Shown in pieces: positions 1-6,704 of a stretch of 10,176 nt of DNA. A program made the position numbers and the translations under genes. Location of the stretch: contig JAFAEL010000089.1 in assembly GCA_023423995.1 (NCBI GenBank), positions 1 to 10,176 on the forward strand. The letters are read 5' to 3'. The DNA is from Pseudomonadota bacterium (lineage in GTDB: Bacteria; Pseudomonadota; Alphaproteobacteria; Rhizobiales; Beijerinckiaceae). Every line of letters begins with the position of its first letter. Position 1 is the stretch's first letter. The notes below the pieces were generated by a model. That model had not been told where the DNA came from. It saw only the letters and a program-made list of their open reading frames with translations, and did no database searches.

Positions 1-3000
1 TCAGGACGGCGTCGCTGTCCGGATCGGTGTCGTTCGCGAGGACGTTGCCCGTCGCGGTCGCATCCTCCGCGACATCGCCGGTGTCCGCGACGGCGACCGG
101 CGCATCGTTCACGGGGTCGACGGTCAGCGAAATCGTGTAGGTGGCGGAGCCGCCGTTCCCGTCGGAGATCGTGTAGCTGAAGCTGTCCGGGCCGTTGTAG
201 TCGGCGCTCGGCGTATAGGTGAAGGTGCCGGATGCCGAGACCGCGACGCTGCCATGCTCCGGCGCGCCCGCGAGCGCATAGGTGACCGCATCGCCGTCCG
301 GGTCGGAGGCTGCGGGCAGGCTGCCTGTGACGGCTGTGTCCTCTTCCGTCGTGAAGGACCTGCTTCCTGCCGTCGGCGGGTTGTTCACGCCGGTTACCGA
401 GAAGGTCAGCGTCGCAGTGCTGGACGCCCCGTGCGCGTCGACGACCTCGTAGAGGAAGCTGTCCTCGCCCGTCTCGCCGGCCGGCAAGCCTTCCGAGCGA
501 TCCGCCGTGTAGAAATAGGTCCCGTCGGGATACAGTGTCAGCGTGCCGTAGAGGCCCTCGATCGTGAGGCCCTCTGCCGGAACGCTCGTGAAGGTCCCTG
601 ACCCCCAGCCCGCTCGGGCCGCTCCGACGAAAAGCGTGTCGGTCTCGTCCGCGTCTGGATCGGTATCGTTCCCCAGGACGCCGTCGTAGCGGCTGGTCGC
701 GGTCGCGATGCCGTTCTCCTCGACGAAGATGGAATCCGCGACGGCCGTCGGCCCGTCATTCGTACCCTGGACGGTGACGCGCGCCGTCTGGCTGGTGCGC
801 GCTCCGGTCTCGTCGACTACCTCGTAGGTGAAGCTGAATTCGCGCGTCTCGCCCTGGGCGAGGGCCTGGAAAGCCGGGTGCTCCGAATCGACGACGATCG
901 CGCTCCCGTTCCACGAGAAGCCGGGCGGCAGTCCCTCCGGCGCATTCGCGGACCTGACATTCTCGACGTGAAGGGAGGAGCCCTGCGGGTCGCTCGCCCC
1001 GGAGAGCAGATCGACGGAGAAGGTCCCGGTCCCTTCCAGACCCGTTCCCGTGACGGCGCCTGTCAGGATCGGTGCGCCGTTGCTCTCGACCCGCAGGTTG
1101 TCGATCAGGAGCGTGGAGGCGACGGCGCCATCCCCCGTATCGAAGACGGCGAAGCCGAAATGGTAGTCGCCCGATACACGCGCGGTGAAATAGAAGGTTC
1201 GCCAGCCCGTGGAGCCGAAATCGCCGACGCTCTCGACATCGGCGAGCGCGAAGATCGCATCGAGCTCGTCGATGGTGAAGACCGCGAAATCGTTGAAGGG
1301 CTGGTAATCGTTCGTGCTGAAGTTCCAGTCGAACCGCAGGGTCTGGCCCGCTTCGAGGCGGATTGCATTGGTGCGGATCGCAGAGCCGATCGTCGCGTCG
1401 TTGCTGGTATGGGTGGTGCTTTCGTCCCGGGCTAGGCTGTCGGCCGGCACGCCGAGGAAGCTCTCGATCTCGCTATAGCCGATGCTGGCCTCGGAGGAGG
1501 TCGTGATGCTGGCGGCCTGCACCCCGTCCGTGGCTTCCTGGACGAGGCTCGTGTCGCCCGCGAGGCTCCAGCCGGTGAAGCCCGTCTCGAAGCTGCCATC
1601 GACCTCGAGGCCTCCGCCGCTGCCCGTTACGGTGACTTCCACCGTTTGGGAAACGCGCGCGCCCTGGTCGTCGACGATGTCGTAGGTGAAGCGGTAGGTA
1701 CGGCTCGCGCCCGCTGCGAGATCGGCGAATTCCGGGTGGCTGGTATCGACCAGCAGCGTCCGGCCGTCCTCGGAGAGCGAGAAGCCCGGCGGGAGTTCGC
1801 CCGGCGTACCGCCTTCCGGGGCGAGGTTCTCGACGCCGAGAACCGTATCGGCATCGACGTCGCTGGCGCCGGCAAGCAGATCGAGGGAGGCCGTGCCGGT
1901 ATCCTCGCCGATTGTGGCGAGGACGGGCCCCGCGACGGTCGGGGCGTCGTTGCTGCCCGTGATCGTGACGGTGATCGTCTGCTGCGTGCCGTCGGCGGAG
2001 AGGACCGTGAAGGTGTCCGTCGCCGATTGCCCGGCCTTGAGGGCCTGCACGGCGGGCTTGGCGTCGTCGAGCGCGTAGCTCCACTGCCCGTCGGCCGTGA
2101 TCGTGAAGGTGCCGTAGCCGTTGGCGCTCGCAGTCGGGGTGGTGACCGCCCGGAAGGCGGCCTGTCCGGCATCGGGGTCCTGGATCGTCAGCAGGCCCGT
2201 GGCAATCCCCGAACCAGGCTGGCCATCCCCGATCTCGACCGCATCGCCCGAGACAGTGCCGGAGATCGTGGCGGGATCGTTCACGCCCTGGACCAACATC
2301 TCCACCGTCTGGGAGACGCGCGCGCCCTGGTCGTCGACGATGTCGTAGGTGAAGCGGTAGGTGCGGCTCTCGCCGGCTCCGAGGTCGGCGAATTCCGGGT
2401 GGCTGGTATCGACCAGCAGCGTCCGGCCGTCCTCGGAGAGCGAGAAGCCCGGCGGGAGTTCGCCCGGCGTACCGCCTTCCGGGGCGAGGTTCTCGATGCC
2501 GAGCACCGTGTCGGCATCGACGTCGCTGGCGCCTGCGAGAAGGTCGAGGGACGCCGTGCCGGTATCCTCGCCGATCGTGGCGGTGACCGGTCCAGAGACC
2601 GTCGGGGCGTCGTTGCTGCCCGTGATCGTGACCGTGATCGTCTGCTGCGTGCCGTCGGCGGAGAGGACCGTGAAGGTGTCCGTCGTCGATTGCCCGGCCT
2701 TGAGGGCCTGCACGGCGGGATTGGTGTCGTCGAGCGTGTAGCTCCAAAGCCCATCGGCCGTGATCGTGAAGGTGCCGTAGCCGTTCGCGCTCGCGGTCGG
2801 AGTCGTGACCGCCCGGAAGGCGGCCTGGCCGGCATCGGGGTCCTGGATCGTCAGCAGGCCCGTGGCAATCCCCGAACCCGGCTGGCCATCCCCGATCTCG
2901 ACCGCATCGCCCGAGGTGGTGCCGGCAATCGTGGCGGCGTCGTTCACGCCCTGGACCAGGAAGTCCATCCGGGCCGTCGCGCTGAGGCCGCCCGCATCCG

Positions 3001-4771
3001 TTACCGTGTAGGTGAAGGTGTCGCGGCCGACCTCGCCCGCACCGAGAGCGCGTGCCGCAGCAGCGTTCGCCGTATAGGTGAAGGTGCCATCGGGATTCAT
3101 GGTGAGGGTGCCGTAGGTGCCCACCGCCACGAACTGGCCGTTGACGAGCCCCGACCCGTTCCCTCCCGCGCTGCGGGCATCGGTCACCGCCAGCGTGTCG
3201 CCGGTGTCCGGATCATTGGCGTTGTCGAGAACGCTGCCGATCGTCCCCGCGCCCGAGGACCCGCTCCCCGCGCTGCCCTGTTCCGGAAGGCTGATCTCGA
3301 AATCAGCCAGCTGCGGGGCGTCGTTGACGCCGGTCACCGTGAAGTCGAGCGTCACCAGTTCGGCATCGGCGCCGCTGCCGAGCTGATAGGTGAAGACGTC
3401 CTGCCCGACGGCACCCTGCGGCAGGGGGGCTGCCCGGTCCGCCACGTAGCTGTAGCTGCCGTCGGGGTTGATGAAGAGCGTGCCCCACTCGCCCGTGACC
3501 GCCGTCCGGTCGCCCGTGACGGCGACGAAGTCGCCGGCATCCTGCGCCCGGCCGGCCTTGGCCAGGGTGACGACCCGCGCCGGAGCCTCCGTCTGGGCGC
3601 CGGACGACGAGCCCCCGCCACCTCCGAACCCGATGGCCTGGACGGTTACGGTCGGGACCGGCGTGAAGGGCGCATCCGCGCTCGCCAGCGAGAACGGCGT
3701 CACCAGGCCGCCCGATCCCTGGAGCCCCGCGAGAGGAGGCGTGGCCGAGCCGTTGCCCGGGTCGCTCGAGCCCCCGCCACCGCCGCCGCCACCACCGGGC
3801 GCCGGCCCGCCCGGACCCGTCATGCCCGGCAGCAGCGGGTTCGCCGCGCTGATCGCCGCGATCTGGTAGACGATGGCGGCCGCGAGCGCATGGTCCTGCA
3901 TCTCGGCCGGCGACAGTTGCTGCACCGAGACCGTGCCGCTCGGGGAGACGGTCGTGACCTGGCCCGCCTGCGAGATCGTGGCGATGATGTCGCCCGCCTG
4001 GTTCCGGAGGACGAAGGACCCGACCCGGCCGTCGGATTCCTGGATGACGGCGAAGCTCGTGGTGCCGTTGTTGGCGTCGATATCCGCCTTAACAAGCGTG
4101 CCGCGGATGCCCATCGTGGCGACGGGCGTGCCGACGCGCATCTCGCCGCTCTTGGCGATCTGGCCTGCCAGGAAGGTGACGGAACCCTGGACGATGTTGA
4201 GCAGCGCGGAGTTCTGCGCTCCTCCGGCCTGGTAGACCATGTCGTTCAGGACCATCCGGGCGCCCGCGCCCAGGCTGAACGTCGATCCGTCGATGAAGGT
4301 GATGCCCAGCGAGGATCCGCGATCCGTCTGGACGACGTCGCCCTTGAAGACCAGGTCGCCCTGGTTGACGACGACCGGGGTGCCGTTGCGGATGACGGTC
4401 GCCTGGCCAGTGACCGTCTCGACGCGCCCGATGGCGGCCTGCGCTGCCGGGGCGGTGGCCTGGGCGTAGCGAAGCCCGTCTTCCGAGATCGCCAGCGCGG
4501 CGACGACGTCGCCCGTCAGGAAGGCGCCATCGGGCCCCTCGAGGGTGGGACGTTTCGCTGCCCGGAAGTAGTCGCTGATCAGAAGGCGGGAGGTCTCGTT
4601 CTCTATGACGAGGTCGAAGCCCTCCCGGCTGTACTCACCCTGAAACATCAGGTGAGCATCGGGAATCCGTACGCTCTCGGCCGAATCAAGATCGATCTCG
4701 ATCTGACGCAACGGCTTGGCGGATGCGAGCGGCAGATCGAACCGGCCGCCGGCCAAGTCTTCGGTCAACAC
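1..4771 (-). CDS. Giant repetitive surface adhesin (FecR-like domain plus VCBS/cadherin-like repeats), C-terminal part beyond the left edge
   Basis: The frame stays open from the start to the left edge (1590 codons, no stop in the window). No Sec signal peptide is visible, which fits type I secretion of BapA/LapA-like adhesins; the secretion signal would lie outside. Approximate residues: 1-110 a hydrophilic N-terminal module (GFDLVIENETSRLLISDYF at 51-69) like the prefix of BapA-type proteins; 115-275 a FecR-like domain (GRVETVTGQATVIRNG, later GTPVATMGIRGT); 319-336 a poly-Gly linker; 400-488 and 500-611 VCBS-like domains ending in VNDAP-type boundaries; 605-1046 two nearly identical 221-residue modules; 1047-1231 a lectin-like beta-sandwich; 1232-1590 more Ig-like domains with DPDGD and DTDPDSD calcium-type loops. 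The expected role is surface attachment or biofilm formation. The start is uncertain: GTG at 4771 is preferred for the GGGGGAG at 4781-4787; GTG 4813 and TTG 4885 are in-frame alternatives, and an in-frame TGA at 4895-4897 limits any extension. Confidence 0.88.
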   Translation of the reverse strand, partial: MLTEDLAGGRFDLPLASAKPLRQIEIDLDSAESVRIPDAHLMFQGEYSREGFDLVIENETSRLLISDYFRAAKRPTLEGPDGAFLTGDVVAALAISEDGLRYAQATAPAAQAAIGRVETVTGQATVIRNGTPVVVNQGDLVFKGDVVQTDRGSSLGITFIDGSTFSLGAGARMVLNDMVYQAGGAQNSALLNIVQGSVTFLAGQIAKSGEMRVGTPVATMGIRGTLVKADIDANNGTTSFAVIQESDGRVGSFVLRNQAGDIIATISQAGQVTTVSPSGTVSVQQLSPAEMQDHALAAAIVYQIAAISAANPLLPGMTGPGGPAPGGGGGGGGGSSDPGNGSATPPLAGLQGSGGLVTPFSLASADAPFTPVPTVTVQAIGFGGGGGSSSGAQTEAPARVVTLAKAGRAQDAGDFVAVTGDRTAVTGEWGTLFINPDGSYSYVADRAAPLPQGAVGQDVFTYQLGSGADAELVTLDFTVTGVNDAPQLADFEISLPEQGSAGSGSSGAGTIGSVLDNANDPDTGDTLAVTDARSAGGNGSGLVNGQFVAVGTYGTLTMNPDGTFTYTANAAAARALGAGEVGRDTFTYTVTDAGGLSATARMDFLVQGVNDAATIAGTTSGDAVEIGDGQPGSGIATGLLTIQDPDAGQAAFRAVTTPTASANGYGTFTITADGLWSYTLDDTNPAVQALKAGQSTTDTFTVLSADGTQQTITVTITGSNDAPTVSGPVTATIGEDTGTASLDLLAGASDVDADTVLGIENLAPEGGTPGELPPGFSLSEDGRTLLVDTSHPEFADLGAGESRTYRFTYDIVDDQGARVSQTVEMLVQGVNDPATISGTVSGDAVEIGDGQPGSGIATGLLTIQDPDAGQAAFRAVTTPTASANGYGTFTITADGQWSYALDDAKPAVQALKAGQSATDTFTVLSADGTQQTITVTITGSNDAPTVAGPVLATIGEDTGTASLDLLAGASDVDADTVLGVENLAPEGGTPGELPPGFSLSEDGRTLLVDTSHPEFADLAAGASRTYRFTYDIVDDQGARVSQTVEVTVTGSGGGLEVDGSFETGFTGWSLAGDTSLVQEATDGVQAASITTSSEASIGYSEIESFLGVPADSLARDESTTHTSNDATIGSAIRTNAIRLEAGQTLRFDWNFSTNDYQPFNDFAVFTIDELDAIFALADVESVGDFGSTGWRTFYFTARVSGDYHFGFAVFDTGDGAVASTLLIDNLRVESNGAPILTGAVTGTGLEGTGTFSVDLLSGASDPQGSSLHVENVRSANAPEGLPPGFSWNGSAIVVDSEHPAFQALAQGETREFSFTYEVVDETGARTSQTARVTVQGTNDGPTAVADSIFVEENGIATATSRYDGVLGNDTDPDADETDTLFVGAARAGWGSGTFTSVPAEGLTIEGLYGTLTLYPDGTYFYTADRSEGLPAGETGEDSFLYEVVDAHGASSTATLTFSVTGVNNPPTAGSRSFTTEEDTAVTGSLPAASDPDGDAVTYALAGAPEHGSVAVSASGTFTYTPSADYNGPDSFSYTISDGNGGSATYTISLTVDPVNDAPVAVADTGDVAEDATATGNVLANDTDPDSDAVL
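1638..2295 (-). repeat. Tandem 663-bp adhesin repeat, gene-distal copy
   Basis: This copy matches 2301-2958 at a constant offset of 663 bases (221 codons), so the reading frame is kept. It encodes a VCBS domain (SGDAVEIGDGQPGSG, then GTFTITADGQWSYALDD) followed by a second Ig-like unit (TIGEDTGTASLDLLAGASDV, then FTYDIVDDQGARVSQTVE). Differences from the other copy are scattered substitutions, for example YALDDAK against YTLDDTN and LAAGASRTY against LGAGESRTY. At its gene-distal end it runs into the lectin-like domain rather than a third copy. Confidence 0.93.
2301..2958 (-). repeat. Tandem 663-bp adhesin repeat, gene-proximal copy
   Basis: Partner of 1638-2295. Identity is uninterrupted over roughly 100 bases (about 2395-2494 against 1732-1831), and very high around 2816-2915 against 2153-2252. 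The module pairs a VCBS domain with a second Ig-like unit and ends in VQGVNDPATISG, the junction into the next copy. Such near-identity at DNA level suggests recent duplication or ongoing gene conversion. Confidence 0.93.
3771..3815 (-). repeat. Poly-glycine linker coded by GGN triplet repeats in the adhesin
   Basis: A run of GGT/GGC/GGG codons on the minus strand gives about nine or more consecutive glycines between the FecR-like part and the first VCBS domain, followed by SSDPGNGS. It probably acts as a flexible hinge. Triplet runs of this kind can change length by slippage without breaking the frame. Confidence 0.8.
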
Positions 4772-4780
4772 GGCCCGTAG

Positions 4781-4787
4781 CTCCCCC
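4781..4787 (-). promoter_or_regulatory. Ribosome binding site favouring the GTG start of the adhesin
   Basis: On the minus strand GGGGGAG lies 9 bases before GTG 4771. The other in-frame candidates (GTG 4813, TTG 4885) have no comparable purine-rich tract. This decides the preferred start but is not proof, since the protein N terminus is poorly conserved in this family. Confidence 0.5.
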
Positions 4788-4956
4788 AATGCTCCGGTGT
4801 AACCACGATGCACTTTGGCCGTGGCCCGGAGCGGATTGATCTCCGCAGATGTCGTCCCGCTTACGGTACGACTACCATAGGCCAAGCCGCCCCGTCAGCT
4901 GGGAGCTGCACGCCTATGTCCGGATAGTTCGGGGTGTGGCATTTCAGGAGGATGTC

Positions 4957-5025
4957 GTGGCCCCGGCGGCATCTGTTTCGCGGGCGGAACCTTCGCTTAA
5001 CCCTAAATTCAGGGCGGGAACTTAG
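4957..5025 (+). CDS. Possible 22-residue leader peptide upstream of motA
   Basis: GTG at 4957 sits 5 bases after a perfect AGGAGG (4946-4951) and opens a 22-codon frame (MAPAASVSRAEPSLNPKFRA, then GT) ending in TAG at 5023-5025, 57 bases before motA. The peptide shows no known motif. It would be expressed only if a motA transcript starts upstream of 4946, which competes with the idea that 4997-5011 is a promoter-proximal CtrA site. The Shine-Dalgarno could also be chance. Confidence 0.2.
   Translation: MAPAASVSRAEPSLNPKFRAGT
4997..5011 (+). promoter_or_regulatory. CtrA-like site (near-match) upstream of motA
   Basis: TTAA at 4997-5000, seven bases, then TTCA at 5008-5011. The known CtrA box is TTAA-N7-TTAA, so spacing is exact and one base of the second half differs. 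The first half extends to TTAACC, as in many alphaproteobacterial CtrA sites. It lies about 70 bases before the motA ATG, in an AT-rich island within GC-rich DNA. CtrA commonly controls motility genes in alphaproteobacteria; its use here is inferred. Confidence 0.4.
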
Positions 5026-5082
5026 CTTTGCCCGGCAGAGGGCCTCAGGTGTGCCCGAGCCGGCGGGGCGCCACGAGAGCAC

Positions 5083-5853
5083 ATGGATATCGCAACCGGA
5101 CTCGGGCTGCTGGGGGGCATCGGTGTCGTCGTCGGCCTCATCATGATCGATGGCGGCAACTTCGCCGCCTATTACGACAAGCACGCCGTCATCGTGATCC
5201 TGGGCGGCGCGACCGCCGCCACGATGACCCGCTTCCCGTTCTCGGTCATCGCGCATGGGCTTCCCATGGGCATCAAGGTCGCGTTCGGGACGCGCACCAT
5301 GCATCCGCGCGACCTCATCGAGGAGTTCACGAAGATCGCCGACCTGATGCGCAAGGGCGGCCCGATGGCGCTCGAATCCGTGGCGATCAGGGACCCCTTC
5401 CTGGCGCAGGGCGTGCGCTACCTCGTCGACGGCTACGACAAGGACTTCATCCGCGACACGATGGAGAAGGACCGCGACAACTTCCTGATGCGGCTGGACG
5501 AGGGCTCCAAGGTCTATCGCGCCTACGGCGACTGCGCCCCGGCATGGGGCATGATCGGCACCATCCTGGGCATGGTGACCATGTTCGCGAACATGTCCGA
5601 TCCTTCCAAGCTCGGCCCCGCCATGGCGACCGCCCTGCTCGCCACCCTCTACGGGGCGGTGATCGCGAACCTGTTCTGCCTGCCCCTGGCCGACAAGCTG
5701 CACGTGAAGATGGAGGAGGAGGACATCTCCCGCTCCCTCATCATCGACGGCGTCCTGCTGCTCCGGGATTCGAAGAGCCCGGCCGTGGTCAAGGAGATGC
5801 TGGTCGCGTACCTGCCGGAGCACCACCGCGCCGAGTTCGCCGAGGCGGTCTGA
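5083..5853 (+). CDS. motA: Flagellar stator subunit MotA (PomA-like short type)
   Basis: MotA surrounds MotB in the inner membrane and, driven by ion flow, pushes on FliG to turn the flagellar rotor. At 256 residues it matches short PomA-type proteins rather than the roughly 295-residue E. coli form. Four membrane segments are visible: about 2-22, 34-50, 150-171 and 180-202, with a large cytoplasmic loop between the second and third. Loop residues R90, K91 and E98 keep the spacing of PomA R88, K89 and E96, which act at the rotor interface. P153 in APAWGMIGT is the conserved proline near the ion path (PomA P151), and P201 follows the last helix. T160 and T188 align with PomA T158 and T186. The ATG fits family N termini (MDIATGLGLLGG); a weak GAGAG precedes it. 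motB follows after 13 bases, so the two form an operon. Confidence 0.95.
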   Translation: MDIATGLGLLGGIGVVVGLIMIDGGNFAAYYDKHAVIVILGGATAATMTRFPFSVIAHGLPMGIKVAFGTRTMHPRDLIEEFTKIADLMRKGGPMALESVAIRDPFLAQGVRYLVDGYDKDFIRDTMEKDRDNFLMRLDEGSKVYRAYGDCAPAWGMIGTILGMVTMFANMSDPSKLGPAMATALLATLYGAVIANLFCLPLADKLHVKMEEEDISRSLIIDGVLLLRDSKSPAVVKEMLVAYLPEHHRAEFAEAV

Positions 5854-5866
5854 GCGGGGCTGAGAG

Positions 5867-6688
5867 GTGGCGCGGCGAAAGAAGGGCGGAGCCCACGGCG
5901 GTCACGGCTGGTTCGTGACCTTTGCCGACCTCATGGCGCTGCTCATGAGCTTCTTCGTGATGATCGCCGCCTATTCCACGCAGGACCAGAAGAAGCTTCA
6001 GCTGGTCGCCGGCTCGATGCGCGACGCCTTCGGCGTGATCAAGGAAAGCCGCTACGCGGGCATCGTCGAGCAGGATGGGATCCCCGTGAAGGCCCATGTG
6101 CGAAATCTGCAGAAGGTACCGCCCGAGCACGCGACCGACAGGCCGCGACCGGGGCAGATGGATCTCGACCCGGCCAATCGCGACCTGACGGGGGCCGGTT
6201 TCTCGCAGGCTGCGGCGGCACTTCGCCAGGCGCTCCAGGACCTACCGGACGTCGCGGAGCTTTCCAAGAACATCATCATCGAGGACACGGCCGACGGCAT
6301 GAACCTGTCCCTGATCGACCAGGACGGCCGCTCGATGTTCGGGGTCGGGTCGACCCAGCCCTACGACCGCACCCGGCGCATTCTCGAGCACATCGCGCCG
6401 ACTCTCCGGCGCGTGAACCATCGGGTTTCCATCACGGGCCACACGGCGACGAACCGTCCCGGCCAGCGGCCCGAAGGGCCCGCCTGGGACCTGTCGGCCG
6501 GGCGGGCGACGGTGGTCCGCGAGATCCTTGCCTCGAGCGGCGTGCCGGACGACCGGTTCGCGAGCGTCGCCGGCAAGGCCGATGTCGAGCCCATGTTCCC
6601 GGACAACCCGTACCTTGCCGCGAACCGGCGCGTGACCATCACGCTGATGAACGAGGCGCCGCCTCTGCCTCCCGGCCTGAGACCCTGA
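5867..6688 (+). CDS. motB: Flagellar stator subunit MotB (OmpA-like peptidoglycan anchor)
   Basis: MotB anchors the stator to the cell wall and carries the ion-binding aspartate. The 273-residue protein has a basic N terminus (MARRKK), one membrane helix at about 15-36 with D21 in WFVTFADLMALLMSFF as the ion-binding residue, a plug-like segment (about 37-58, LQLVAGSMRDAFG, close to PomB), a variable linker, and an OmpA/MotB domain at about 140-262 with WDLSAGRA and NRRVTITL. The usual GHTD of this domain reads GHTA (191-194), so the Asp is missing. The start is GTG at 5867, the only start leaving the basic N terminus before the helix; GAGAG lies just before it. It follows motA in the same operon and ends 6 bases before the convergent channel gene. 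Confidence 0.94.
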   Translation: MARRKKGGAHGGHGWFVTFADLMALLMSFFVMIAAYSTQDQKKLQLVAGSMRDAFGVIKESRYAGIVEQDGIPVKAHVRNLQKVPPEHATDRPRPGQMDLDPANRDLTGAGFSQAAAALRQALQDLPDVAELSKNIIIEDTADGMNLSLIDQDGRSMFGVGSTQPYDRTRRILEHIAPTLRRVNHRVSITGHTATNRPGQRPEGPAWDLSAGRATVVREILASSGVPDDRFASVAGKADVEPMFPDNPYLAANRRVTITLMNEAPPLPPGLRP

Positions 6689-6704
6689 GCCCGGTCAGGC
6701 CGGG
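6671..6704. terminator. Bidirectional terminator-like hairpin across the motB and mscS gene ends
   Basis: CCCGGCCTGA (6671-6680) and TCAGGCCGGG (6695-6704) form a perfect 10-bp inverted repeat with a 14-base loop. The motB stop (6686-6688) is in the loop and the stop of the channel gene (6695-6697 on the minus strand) is in the stem. A hairpin of this strength would form in RNA from either strand. There is no clear T-tract on either side, so it may slow polymerase or protect 3' ends rather than be a classic intrinsic terminator. Confidence 0.6.

Larger units (their letters stand above)
4772..5082. other. Divergent regulatory region between the adhesin and motAB
   Basis: These 311 bases separate two divergently transcribed genes, and no convincing long coding region lies here. 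Contents noted: a CtrA-like near-match (4997-5011); a 7-bp inverted repeat CATAGGC/GCCTATG (4876-4882 and 4912-4918) enclosing a small hairpin CAGCT-GGG-AGCTG (4896-4908); a strong Shine-Dalgarno AGGAGG at 4946-4951 before a 22-codon plus-strand ORF (4957-5025). No confident sigma-70, sigma-54 or sigma-28 promoter could be assigned. The minus-strand part nearest 4771 may include the true adhesin N terminus if an upstream start is used. Confidence 0.7.

Noticed and set aside
1473..2747. Minus-strand open frame of 424 codons in the adhesin region
   Set aside because: It is out of frame with the adhesin and His/Arg/Gly-rich. The adhesin frame on the same strand explains the sequence.
1638..2958. 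CRISPR array or transposon from the repeated DNA
   Set aside because: The repeat is a 663-bp in-frame protein-domain duplication with no spacers, terminal inverted repeats or transposase.
3826..3880. LapG-type di-alanine cleavage site after the FecR-like domain
   Set aside because: Ala pairs occur (HALAAAIV, QIAAISAAN) but none matches a TAAG/PAAG-like site, so no cleavage motif can be claimed.
1646..4780. Long plus-strand open frame (1044 codons) antisense to the adhesin
   Set aside because: It has Arg/Gly/Asp-rich composition without any domain, while the opposite strand reads as clean VCBS/FecR sequence. Its length is a by-product of high GC and the repeats.
4934..4950. Sigma-54 promoter (TGGC element) before motA
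   Set aside because: TGGCATTTC is present, but no GC element follows at the required -12 spacing.
4986..5041. EcfG-type promoter before motA
   Set aside because: GGAAC occurs at 4986-4990 and 5017-5021, but no CGTT follows at 16-17 bases in either case.
4861..5826. Minus-strand open frame antisense to motA
   Set aside because: Its composition is biased (H, R, D, A, V) with no domain. motA on the plus strand is unmistakable.
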